From Solirubrobacterales bacterium (GTDB lineage Bacteria > Actinomycetota > Thermoleophilia > Solirubrobacterales > Solirubrobacteraceae), in the NCBI GenBank assembly GCA_025963965.1, contig JAOPZS010000134.1, positions 35,450 through 99,449 of the forward strand: DNA of 64,000 nucleotides, in the 5' to 3' direction. Positions 38,220-47,131 of this stretch are shown in pieces. The first letter of the stretch is position 1. The number at the start of each line of letters is the position of its first letter. The notes under the pieces were generated by a model. The model ran no database searches and was not told where the DNA came from. It saw nothing but the letters and a program-made list of their open reading frames with translations. Made by a program: the position numbers and the translations under genes.

Positions 38220-39122
38220 TTGGCTAGCAGCATCGCTGCAAGCAGGACGCCCCGCGCCCGCGTCTCGGCGGCACTCTTCCGCCGGCCGTGGCTGCGGGCC
38301 GTCCTGCTGCTGTCGGCGCCCGGCGCCTGGTTCGTGCTGATCTACCTGGCGGCGCTGGCGCTGTTGTTCGTCTCCGCGCTGTGGAAGGTCGATCCGCTGA
38401 GCGGCAAGCTGATCCACAGCTGGACCCTGCAGAACTTCGAAGAGCTCGTCAACGAACCGGTCTACCGGACGATCGCGCTGCGCACGATCGGCATCGCGGC
38501 GGCGGCGACCCTGACCGATGTCCTGCTGGCGGTGCCATTCGCGTTCTTCGCGGTGCGGGTCGCCTCCAAGCGGATGCAGGGCGTCCTGTTCGTGGCCGTG
38601 CTGATCCCGCTGTGGTCGAGCTACCTCGTGCGCGTCTTCGCGTGGCGCCTGATCCTCGCCAAGAACGGCATCCTCAACTCCTTCCTGGGAGGGCTGGGGC
38701 TCGGCTCGGTCAACATCGGCTACTCCAACACGGCGATGTGGATCGTGTTCAGCTACATCTGGCTGCCGTTCATGATCCTGCCCGTGTGGTCGTCCCTCGA
38801 GCGCGTCCCCGACTCGCTGATCGAAGCCTCGGCCGACCTCGGCGCCCGCGGCTGGCGCACATTCCGGACCGTGATCTTCCCGCTGATCCTGCCGGGGATC
38901 GCGGCCGGCTCGATCTTCACGTTCGCGCTGACGCTCGGCGACTTCATCACGCCTACGCTGGTTGGGGGCGCGGGCTCGACGATGATCGGAAACGTGGTCT
39001 ACTCCAACGTCGGCATCGCCAACAACGTGCCGTTCGCGGCCGCCTTCGCGGTCGTCCCGCTGATCGTGATGGGCCTCTACCTGCTGCTCGCCCGCCGGCT
39101 TGGAGCGTTCGAAGCTCTATGA
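38220..39122 (+). CDS. potB: Polyamine ABC transporter permease
   Basis: Six-TM permease with EAA-like loop SLIEASADLGARGWRTFRTVIFPLILPGI. Confidence 0.9.
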   Translation: MASSIAASRTPRARVSAALFRRPWLRAVLLLSAPGAWFVLIYLAALALLFVSALWKVDPLSGKLIHSWTLQNFEELVNEPVYRTIALRTIGIAAAATLTDVLLAVPFAFFAVRVASKRMQGVLFVAVLIPLWSSYLVRVFAWRLILAKNGILNSFLGGLGLGSVNIGYSNTAMWIVFSYIWLPFMILPVWSSLERVPDSLIEASADLGARGWRTFRTVIFPLILPGIAAGSIFTFALTLGDFITPTLVGGAGSTMIGNVVYSNVGIANNVPFAAAFAVVPLIVMGLYLLLARRLGAFEAL

Positions 39123-39946
39123 CCGGCTCGAGTCGCGCAAGCCGCATCGCGCTGGGTGTCTTCACGGCGCTGCTGATGCTGTTCCTGTTCTTCCCGATCG
39201 TGATCATCATGCTCTACGCGTTCAACCCGTCGAACATCCAGAGCTGGCCGTTGCCGGGGCTCTCGACGCGCTGGTTCTCGCCGACCTGGCACAACGCCGA
39301 AATGCGCCACGCGCTTTGGCTCTCGGTCCGCGCCGGGCTGTTCTCGACGGCGATCGCGATGGTGCTCGGCTCGATGGCGGCATTCGCGGTGCACCGCTTC
39401 CGCTTCTTCGGGCGCGAAGCGATCTCGTTCCTGATCGTGCTGCCGATCGCGCTGCCCGGCATCATCACCGGTATGGCGCTGAACTCGTTCATCAGCTTCG
39501 GCGGTGTCGAATTCGGGCTCCTGACGATCATCGTCGGGCACGCCACGTTCTGCATCGTCACGGTCTACAACAACGTGCTCGCCCGCCTGCGCCGCACACC
39601 GTCGTCGCTCGTCGAGGCATCGATGGACCTCGGCGCCGACGGCCTGACGACATTCCGTTACGTCACGTTGCCGATGATCGCCACGGCGCTCGTCGCCGGT
39701 GGCCTGCTCGCCTTCGCGCTGTCGTTCGACGAGATCGTCGTGACGACGTTCACAGCCGGCGCGCAGAGCACCCTGCCGATCTGGATCTTCGGGAACATCC
39801 GTCTGGGTCAGCAGTTGCCGCAGGTCAACGTCGTCGTGCTGTTCGTGATCCTTCTCAGCCTGATCCCGGTGGCGCTGGCGCAGCGCCTGACGCGGGACAC
39901 GGGCGTATTGCGCCAGGCTGCGGCGCCCGCCGCGGCCGTGCCATGA
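39119..39946 (+). CDS. potC: Polyamine ABC transporter permease
   Basis: Permease with LVEASMDLGADGLTTFRYVTLPMIATALVAGGLLAFALSFDEIVVTTF. Confidence 0.9.
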   Translation: MTGSSRASRIALGVFTALLMLFLFFPIVIIMLYAFNPSNIQSWPLPGLSTRWFSPTWHNAEMRHALWLSVRAGLFSTAIAMVLGSMAAFAVHRFRFFGREAISFLIVLPIALPGIITGMALNSFISFGGVEFGLLTIIVGHATFCIVTVYNNVLARLRRTPSSLVEASMDLGADGLTTFRYVTLPMIATALVAGGLLAFALSFDEIVVTTFTAGAQSTLPIWIFGNIRLGQQLPQVNVVVLFVILLSLIPVALAQRLTRDTGVLRQAAAPAAAVP

Positions 39947-41424
39947 GCGAGCCACTCGACCAGCGCCGCACGCCCTACCTGGACGCCCTTGACGACTACG
40001 CCGATCGCATCCCGGCGCGGCTTCACGTGCCGGGTCACAAGGGCGGGCCGGGAGCCGATCCGGGGCTGATGGGCGCGATCGGCGAGCGGGCGCTCGCGAT
40101 GGACGTGCCGGCGCTGACGCACGGGATCGACGTCGGCGTCAATCCGACGCCGTTCGAAGAAGCGCAACTGCTCGCCGCACAGGCGTGGGGCGCGAAACGG
40201 GCGTGGTTCCTGGTCAACGGCGCGTCGCAGGGCAATCTGGCCGCCGGCCTCGCGCTCGCGCACCACGGCGATGAGGTCGTCGTGCAGCGCAACGCGCATT
40301 CCTCGACGATCGACTCGCTCGTGCTCTCGGGGATGCGCCCGACGTTCGTTGCACCGGAGATCGACCCGGAGCTCGGCATCGCACACTGCCTCTCACCCGA
40401 GGCGCTCGAGGCTGCGCTGGAGGCTACGCCGGAGGCGGTCGCGGCATGGGCGATCTCGCCTACCTACTTCGGCGCCGCTGCCGATGTGCGCTCGCTCGCG
40501 GAGGTCGCGCACCGGCGCGGCGTCGCGCTGGTCGTCGACGAGGCCTGGGGCGCGCACATGGCATTCCACGAGGACCTGCCCGAGCACGCCCTCTCGGCGG
40601 GCGCCGACCTCGTCATCTCGAGCACGCACAAGATCGTCGGCAGCCTCACGCAGTCCGCGATGCTGCACCTCGGGCACGGCGCCGGGCTGATCGGCGAGGA
40701 CACCGTCGACCGCGCGGTCACGCTGACAGAGTCGACCAGCCCCAACTCGCTGCTGTTCGCGTCGCTCGATGCGGCGCGGCGGCAGGCCGCGGTGCACGGG
40801 CGAGAGCTGCTGGAGTACACGATGGCCGCGCTCGCGGAGGCGCGCGCGCAGATCCGCGCGATCGACGGGCTCGACGTGCTCGACGAGCGTCTTGCGGGCC
40901 GTCCCGGCGTGTTCGGCTATGACCCGCTGCGGCTCGCCGTCGACGTACGCGGGATCGCCGCCAGCGGCTACCAGCTGGCGGCGCTGTTGCGCGAGATCGA
41001 CGACATCAACCTCGAGCTGTACGGGCAGAACGTGATCGTCGCCGTCTTCGGCATGGGCGAGCGGCGACTGTCCGAGGCGAGGCGGCTGGTCGACGCGCTG
41101 CGCGAGGCGGTCGACCGCGTCGGCCCCGATCCGGGCGGGGAGCACGCGTCCTTTGCCGCGCCGCCGCCGTGGGGAGAGCTGGCGATGACGCCGCGCGAGG
41201 CGTATCTCGGAGCGCAGGAGGTGCTGCCGGCCGAGCAGGCGATCGGGCGGATCGCCGCGGAGTCGCTGGCGACCTACCCCCCGGGCATCCCCAACGTGCT
41301 GCCCGGCGAGCGGCTGACCGCCGAGACGCTCGCTTACATCCGCGGCACGCTCGAGCTCGGCGGCTCGATCCGTGGCGCGAGCGACCGCCTCCTGCGGACC
41401 GTGCGCGTGGTCATCGAGTCCTGA
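39943..41424 (+). CDS. Orn/Lys/Arg decarboxylase family PLP enzyme
   Basis: RLHVPGHKGGPGADP, WFLVNGASQGNLAA, VDEAWGAHMAFH, PLP-Lys motif SSTHKIVGSLTQSAML; ATGA overlap with potC. Confidence 0.88.
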   Translation: MSEPLDQRRTPYLDALDDYADRIPARLHVPGHKGGPGADPGLMGAIGERALAMDVPALTHGIDVGVNPTPFEEAQLLAAQAWGAKRAWFLVNGASQGNLAAGLALAHHGDEVVVQRNAHSSTIDSLVLSGMRPTFVAPEIDPELGIAHCLSPEALEAALEATPEAVAAWAISPTYFGAAADVRSLAEVAHRRGVALVVDEAWGAHMAFHEDLPEHALSAGADLVISSTHKIVGSLTQSAMLHLGHGAGLIGEDTVDRAVTLTESTSPNSLLFASLDAARRQAAVHGRELLEYTMAALAEARAQIRAIDGLDVLDERLAGRPGVFGYDPLRLAVDVRGIAASGYQLAALLREIDDINLELYGQNVIVAVFGMGERRLSEARRLVDALREAVDRVGPDPGGEHASFAAPPPWGELAMTPREAYLGAQEVLPAEQAIGRIAAESLATYPPGIPNVLPGERLTAETLAYIRGTLELGGSIRGASDRLLRTVRVVIES

Positions 41425-41444
41425 CGCCGCGAAGCCTGCGGCCG

Positions 41445-42173
41445 CTAGCGCGGAAAGCCGGCTACCTCGACCAGCCAGCGCGCGAACAGCTTGCGGGCCA
41501 GCGGCACCGTGTCGGCCTGCGCGGCGCGCACCTGCGCGAGCATCCGCGCCGGCGCGCCGGGGCCGTCAAGCCGTTCGAGTTCGGCGACGTACTCCGGAAC
41601 CGCCATCCAGCTCTCGGCCAGAGCGGCGTCGACCTCGAGGTGGAACTGCAGGCCGTAGGCGGCGCCGATCGCGAACGCCTGCTGCTCGTAGCGCGCCGAG
41701 CGTGCGAGGCGCGTGGCGCCGTCGGGCAGCTCGTAGGTGTCACCGTGCCACTGCAGTGTCTGGAACGAGGGGGGCGCCACGGCGAAGACCCGATCGCCGG
41801 CCGCCTCGTCGGTCAGCGTCACGCTCAGCACTCCGAGCTCCGGTGCCGGCCCGGGCGCGACACGAGCGCCGAGCGCCGCGGCGAGCAGCTGCGCCCCGAG
41901 GCACACCCCCCAGTACGCGGTGCCGGCCTCGACCGCCTCGGCGATCAGTCGCTTCTCCGCCGCCAGCCACGGGTACCGGGTCTCCTCGTAGGCGCCCATC
42001 GCACCGCCCATCGCGACGATCCCGGCGTGTTCGCGCCAGTCCGGCAGCTCGCGTGCCTCGTCGACCACGACCCGCGCGATCGCGATGCCGCGGTCGCGCA
42101 GCTCGTCCTCGTAGACCCCCGGCGGCTCGCAGCCGGCGTGCTGCAGCACGAGCAGCGTGGGCACATCGCTCAC
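41445..42173 (-). CDS. Type 1 (class I) glutamine amidotransferase-like protein
   Basis: IVAMGGAMGAYEETRYPWLAAEKRLIAEAVEAGTAYWGVCLGAQLLAAALGA; LQFHLEVD. Confidence 0.88.
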   Translation of the reverse strand: MSDVPTLLVLQHAGCEPPGVYEDELRDRGIAIARVVVDEARELPDWREHAGIVAMGGAMGAYEETRYPWLAAEKRLIAEAVEAGTAYWGVCLGAQLLAAALGARVAPGPAPELGVLSVTLTDEAAGDRVFAVAPPSFQTLQWHGDTYELPDGATRLARSARYEQQAFAIGAAYGLQFHLEVDAALAESWMAVPEYVAELERLDGPGAPARMLAQVRAAQADTVPLARKLFARWLVEVAGFPR

Positions 42174-42676
42174 TCAGGCCCCTCACTTGCGATCGGCGCG
42201 TCCCGCTCGGCCGCTTCGGCCACGATCAGCTCCATCAGCAGCGCGTCGTTCCAGCCCCCGCTCGGGTTGCGCTCGTACGCGTGCATCACGCCGACCGGCT
42301 CGAAGCCGCTCGCCCGGTAGGAGCGAATCGCCCGTTCGTTGCCGACGTTCGGGTCGAGCGTGAAGCGGTGGTGCCCCCTTCTCACGAAATGTTCGATCGC
42401 CAGGGCCAGCGCGCGCCGGCCCAGCCCCTGGCCGTGCAGGTGCGCGGTCAGGGCGATGTCGAAGGCGACGCTCGGATACCACGCGTAGGACTCCTCGTGG
42501 TACTCCAGCCAGCCGGACAGCTCGCCCGCGTGCTCGATCACCCAGCCGTGCTCGGGAACGAAGTCCGGCACCGGCCACCAGCGCATCACCTCGGGCTCGG
42601 CGAGCAGCCCCAGAAGCGCTGCCCGATCGCCCTCGCGGAATCCTCGCAGCGTCAGGTCGCCGTCGGCGAGCGCCAT
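42170..42676 (-). CDS. GNAT-family acetyltransferase (AAC(6')-like architecture)
   Basis: LTLRGFREGDRAALLGLLAEPEVMRWW; HLHGQGLGRRALALAIEHF; RFTLDPNVGNERAIRSYRASGFEPVG. Confidence 0.85.
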   Translation of the reverse strand: MALADGDLTLRGFREGDRAALLGLLAEPEVMRWWPVPDFVPEHGWVIEHAGELSGWLEYHEESYAWYPSVAFDIALTAHLHGQGLGRRALALAIEHFVRRGHHRFTLDPNVGNERAIRSYRASGFEPVGVMHAYERNPSGGWNDALLMELIVAEAAERDAPIASEGPE

Positions 42677-42702
42677 CGGCGCAGCGTAGCTACAGTCGCG
42701 AG

Positions 42703-43923
42703 ATGGCCTACGTCCCCGCCCCGGAGATCCTCGAGCGCTATGCCTCGGTGCTCGTCGAGTTCGCACTCGGCGGCGGCGAGGGCATCAAGGCCGGGGACGT
42801 CGTGCGCGTCAGCGCACCGGAGAGCGCCAAGCCGCTCTACCTCGAGCTGTGCAGGGCCGTGTGGCGCGCTCAGGGCAACGTCATCGGCGGCTACCACCCG
42901 GACGAGGAACAACGGGGCGGCGGATCGAAGGACTTCTTCGAGCTCGCCTCCGACGCGCAGCTCGCGCATTTCCCGGCGCGCTACATGCGCGGGCTGATCG
43001 ACGAGATGGATCATCAGGTCTCGGTCATAACCGATGCCGACCCGCACGCCCTGGAGCAGGTCGACCCTGCGCGGATCATGCGCCGCGGCGAGGCTCTGCG
43101 CACGATGATGGACTGGCGCGGGGAGAAGGAGAACGAGGGTCGCTTCAGCTGGACGCTCGGCCTGTACGGCACCGAGGCGATGGCCGCGGAGGCGGAGATC
43201 AGCCTCGAGCAGTACTGGCAGCAGATCATCCATGCGTGCTTCCTCGACGAGGAGGACCCGATCGCTCGCTGGCGGGAGGTGGGCCGGCGCCTGGAGCAGA
43301 CGCGCGAACGCCTCGACGCGCTCGAGATCGAACGGGTTCACGTGCAGGGGGAGGACGTGGACCTGTGGGTCACGCTCGGCGAGAGCCGCCGCTGGCTGGG
43401 CGGCCGCGGGCGCAACATCCCGAGCTTCGAGCTGTTCACCAGCCCCGACTGGCATGGCACGGAAGGCTGGATCCGCTTCAACCAGCCGCTGTACCGCTAC
43501 GGCAACCTCGTCAAGGGCATCAGCCTCTCCTTCGCGGACGGTCGCGTCACGAAGGCGAGCGCCGAGCAGAACGAGGCGGTCCTGAAGGAGATGATCGCCA
43601 CCGACGGCGCCGACCGCGTCGGGGAGTTCTCGCTCACCGACAAACGCTTCTCGCGGATCACGCGCTTCATGGCCCAGACGCTCTACGACGAGAACGTCGG
43701 CGGCCCGTTCGGAAACACCCACATCGCGCTTGGACGTGCCTATCAGGACGCCTACACGGGAGACCCGGCGGGAGTCGCGCCCGAGGAGTGGCAGCGGCTC
43801 GGCTTCAACGACTCGAGCGTGCACACCGACATAGTCTCCACGACCGACCGGGTCGTGACGGCGCAGCTGCGCGGTGGCGAGGAGCGCGTCATCTACCGCG
43901 ACGGGGAGTTCCAGCTGGACTGA
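42703..43923 (+). CDS. M29-family aminopeptidase
   Basis: Aminopeptidase T-like pattern GIKAGDVVRVSAPESAKPLYLELCRAVWRAQGN; NIPSFELFTSPDWHGTEGWIRFNQPLYRYGNLVKGISL; GGPFGNTHIALGRAYQDAY. Confidence 0.87.
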   Translation: MAYVPAPEILERYASVLVEFALGGGEGIKAGDVVRVSAPESAKPLYLELCRAVWRAQGNVIGGYHPDEEQRGGGSKDFFELASDAQLAHFPARYMRGLIDEMDHQVSVITDADPHALEQVDPARIMRRGEALRTMMDWRGEKENEGRFSWTLGLYGTEAMAAEAEISLEQYWQQIIHACFLDEEDPIARWREVGRRLEQTRERLDALEIERVHVQGEDVDLWVTLGESRRWLGGRGRNIPSFELFTSPDWHGTEGWIRFNQPLYRYGNLVKGISLSFADGRVTKASAEQNEAVLKEMIATDGADRVGEFSLTDKRFSRITRFMAQTLYDENVGGPFGNTHIALGRAYQDAYTGDPAGVAPEEWQRLGFNDSSVHTDIVSTTDRVVTAQLRGGEERVIYRDGEFQLD

Positions 43924-44106
43924 GGCGGCAGCCGCGCCGGGCGGCTGGGACGGCCGAGCGGCCGGCCCCCGGGGACGCTGCCCCGTGGTATGTTCCGGCT
44001 CGATCAGAGGGAGGCCGCTCGGCGGGTGTGCGACGGCGATGGTCGACCGTCGCGAGCGCGATAACTCGGGCCTTCCTTGGAATGCGAAAGCAAGGAGATC
44101 CAAGGG

Positions 44107-44841
44107 ATGAGACGGACATCGATTGCGGTCGCTCTCGCGGCGGCCCTGTTTGCGCTGGTGGTGCTCGCCTCACCGGCCCTCGCAGTCAAAGAAAAACCGG
44201 TCTTCGGGAAGTTCAAGGCGTCGACGGCGGGCACCGTGCGTGGCATCGGCGAAGCCGGCGAAATGACGCTCGGTCCCTACAAGTTCGAAGAATGCGAAAA
44301 GGAACTTCACTCCGTGGGCACGGTCGTGATGGGCGAATCGGAAACCTTCTTCCAGGAAGTTCGGTTCTCCCACTGCGAAACGACGCGCAATGTCGGCGGC
44401 GGCCTCGAAGAAGCAATCGACGCGACGTTCACGCTGGGGATGGAATTCCACTCCAACGGCTCGCTCAAACTCGGGCCCTCGAGTGTCACGTTCGGCGCCA
44501 CCCACAGCCTCTGTGAAGTGACGATCCCGCCGCAATGGGTCCCGGCCGTGGCCGAAACGAAGGGCGAAGACAAACTCTTCGAAGACGCTACGTACTCCAC
44601 CGAAAAGGAAAAACTGGAAGGTGGCCCGGCCAAAAAATTCGGTGAATTCCGCGAACGCCTGGACATCGAATGGGAACTCAAAGGCATCGTCACAACGGTC
44701 AAACTGACGCCGGAATGCAAATACAAGGGCTCGCACATCAACGGCGCCGGCGAAGCCGAATTCTCCGGTGGCAAAATGGAAGGCGAACTCGAAGAAGTCA
44801 CGCTCAACAACGGCAACCTGAGCTTCATCCCGCCGGTCTGA
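44107..44841 (+). CDS. Secreted protein of unknown function
   Basis: Signal peptide [26 protein letters not shown]; Glu/Lys-rich beta-like mature part; every Glu codon is GAA. Confidence 0.75.
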   Translation: MRRTSIAVALAAALFALVVLASPALAVKEKPVFGKFKASTAGTVRGIGEAGEMTLGPYKFEECEKELHSVGTVVMGESETFFQEVRFSHCETTRNVGGGLEEAIDATFTLGMEFHSNGSLKLGPSSVTFGATHSLCEVTIPPQWVPAVAETKGEDKLFEDATYSTEKEKLEGGPAKKFGEFRERLDIEWELKGIVTTVKLTPECKYKGSHINGAGEAEFSGGKMEGELEEVTLNNGNLSFIPPV

Positions 44842-44849
44842 CGCACCGA

Positions 44850-44879
44850 TCGGGCGCGGGGCACGGTCCCCGCGCCCGA
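44850..44879. terminator. Perfect 12-bp inverted repeat, putative terminator
   Basis: TCGGGCGCGGGG-CACGGT-CCCCGCGCCCGA nine bases after the stop at 44841; no T-tract. Confidence 0.6.
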
Positions 44880-44962
44880 CGGCGCAGCAGCGCTCCGGTG
44901 CGTGCGGCGGCCGGACAGGACGCGCGAGGCTTGCGGGTTCCGCGCCCCGGCCTAGGCCGGGG

Positions 44963-46939
44963 GTGGAGCCTGCTGTGACGGCGAGCAAGACTTCTCAGCG
45001 CTTTCGCGACCGGACCGAGGCCGGGCAACGGCTGGCCGAGCGGCTGCCGTCCTATGCGGGACGCCGCGACGTCGTCGTGCTGGGGCTGCCGCGAGGCGGC
45101 GTGCCGGTGGCGTTCGAGGTGGCACGGTCGCTCGATGCGCCGCTGGACGTGTTCCTCGTGCGAAAGCTCGGCGTTCCGGGTCATGAGGAACTCGCGCTGG
45201 GCGCAATCGCCTCGGGCGGCGTGCGTGTGCTCAACGAGCGGCTGATCGCGGCCCTCGACATTCCCCCGGAGGTGCTCGAAGCGATCGACGCGAGGGAGCG
45301 CCGCGAGCTCGAGCGCCGCGAGCGCGCCTACCGTGGCCGCCGTCCGCCGCCGGACATCGCCGGGAGGACTGTGATCGTCGTCGATGACGGCCTCGCGACC
45401 GGCTCGACGATGCTCGCGGCGATCGAGGCGCTGCGGGCCGAGGAGCCCGCGAGCGTCCTCGCCGCAGTTCCCGTCGCCGATCCCGACGTGTGCGAGCTGG
45501 TGCGCTCCGCCGCCGACGACGCTGTGTGCCTGAGGACCCCGCAGCCGCTCGGTGCCGTGGGCCTGTACTACGAGGACTTCTCCCAGACGACCGATGAGGA
45601 GGTCCGCGAGCTGCTCGGCGCGGCCCGGCCGCCGCCGCTCGCCCGCGCCGTCGAGGGCGCCCGCGAGCTGACCGGCGGCGACGCGGACTACGTCGCGCTG
45701 CTCGAGCGCGCCGCGGCGGCGCGCTTCGTGCTGATCGGCGAGGCCTCGCATGGCACGCACGAGTTCTATCGCGACCGTGCCGAGATCACCAAGCGCCTGA
45801 TCGCCGAGCAGTCGATCGGCGCGGTCGCCGTCGAGGCCGACTGGCCCGACGCCTACAGGGTCAACCGCTTCGTCCGCGGCGAGGCCTCCGACCGGGAGGC
45901 CGAGCAGGCGCTCTCCGACTTCGAGCGGTTCCCCGGCTGGATGTGGCGCAACACCGTCGTCGCCGAGTTCGTGCGGTGGCTGCGCGACTGGAACGGGCGC
46001 CTGCCCGCCGGCCGGCCGAAGGTCGGCTTCTACGGCCTCGATCTATACAGCCTGCACCGCTCGATGGACGCCGTGATCGACTACCTCGACCACGTCGATC
46101 CCGGTGCGGCACGGCGAGCACGGGAGCGCTACGCGTGCTTCGACCACTTCGGGCGCGATCCGCAGGTCTACGCCTACGAGGCAGGCATCGGCGGTGCCGA
46201 GTCATGCGAGCAGCAGGCCGTCGAGCAGCTCGTCGAGCTGCAGCGCATGGCCGCGGAGCAGGACGCCTCGGGCGCCGCCCGCGCCCCCGACGACGAGCTG
46301 TTCTTCGCCGAGCAGAATGCTCGTCTGGCGCTGAGCGCCGAGCGGTACTACCGGGCGATGTTCCGTGGCGGCGTCGAGAGCTGGAACCTCCGCGATCGGC
46401 ACATGGCTGAGACTCTCGAGGCACTCGCCGCCCACCTGCAGGCCCGCCAGGGGACGCCGAGGATCGCCGTGTGGGAGCACAACTCCCATCTCGGTGACAA
46501 CCGTGCGACCGAGCTCGGCCAGACCGGCCAGCTGAACGTCGGCCAGCTCGTCCGCGAGAAGCACGCCGGGGAGACGCTGCTCGTCGGCTTCTCGACCTAC
46601 AGCGGCACCGTCACGGCCGCCTCGGACTGGGGTGGCGCGGCGGAGCGCAAGCGCGTTCGCCCGGCGCTGCCGGGGAGCTGGGAGGAGCTCTTCCACGAGC
46701 AGGCGCCGGGTGCCGCCCTGATCGACACGGCTCGGCTTCACGGCCGGCGGCTCGAGCGCGCGATCGGCGTCATCTACCGACCCGAGACCGAGCGCATCTC
46801 GCACTACTTCCACGCGCGCCTCGCCGAGCAGTTCGACGCCGTCATCCACTTCGACGAGACGCACGCGCTCGAGCCGCTCGAGCCGAGCGAGCTGTGGCAG
46901 CAGGGCGAGGTGCCCGAGACCTACCCGTTCGGGGTGTGA
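44963..46939 (+). CDS. Phosphoribosyltransferase-erythromycin esterase-like fusion protein
   Basis: PRTase half: [61 protein letters not shown]; EreA-like half: [71 protein letters not shown]. Confidence 0.88.
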   Translation: MEPAVTASKTSQRFRDRTEAGQRLAERLPSYAGRRDVVVLGLPRGGVPVAFEVARSLDAPLDVFLVRKLGVPGHEELALGAIASGGVRVLNERLIAALDIPPEVLEAIDARERRELERRERAYRGRRPPPDIAGRTVIVVDDGLATGSTMLAAIEALRAEEPASVLAAVPVADPDVCELVRSAADDAVCLRTPQPLGAVGLYYEDFSQTTDEEVRELLGAARPPPLARAVEGARELTGGDADYVALLERAAAARFVLIGEASHGTHEFYRDRAEITKRLIAEQSIGAVAVEADWPDAYRVNRFVRGEASDREAEQALSDFERFPGWMWRNTVVAEFVRWLRDWNGRLPAGRPKVGFYGLDLYSLHRSMDAVIDYLDHVDPGAARRARERYACFDHFGRDPQVYAYEAGIGGAESCEQQAVEQLVELQRMAAEQDASGAARAPDDELFFAEQNARLALSAERYYRAMFRGGVESWNLRDRHMAETLEALAAHLQARQGTPRIAVWEHNSHLGDNRATELGQTGQLNVGQLVREKHAGETLLVGFSTYSGTVTAASDWGGAAERKRVRPALPGSWEELFHEQAPGAALIDTARLHGRRLERAIGVIYRPETERISHYFHARLAEQFDAVIHFDETHALEPLEPSELWQQGEVPETYPFGV

Positions 46940-47131
46940 CGCCCGGGGTCCGTCTCGCGCTCGGCCCCGATCCCGGCGCGCGCGTGGCCGAAGCGGCGAG
47001 CGAAGCCGCATGACGATTCAGAACGGGCGTGCGCGGGTATAGACGTGGCATTCCAGCCGGCCCGACCAGGGAGCGGGCCGGCAAATGATCGAGATTCCGC
47101 GCGTGCGTGCGGAACGGGGGAGAGTCGCCAC

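Noticed and set aside
42170-42676. GNAT protein as an aminoglycoside-resistance determinant
   Set aside because: Only general AAC(6')-like GNAT architecture is visible; sequence reading alone cannot support a resistance function.
44107-44841. Horizontal acquisition as the explanation of GAA/AAA-rich codons
   Set aside because: Other codons keep the local GC-ending preference, and the same Glu bias switches inside native core genes (pknB, pstP, pbpA), so foreign origin alone does not explain it.
44963-46939. Erythromycin-esterase-like domain as an antibiotic-resistance gene
   Set aside because: The family has many non-resistance members and the fusion to a phosphoribosyltransferase argues for a housekeeping or metabolic role; no direct evidence for macrolide hydrolysis.
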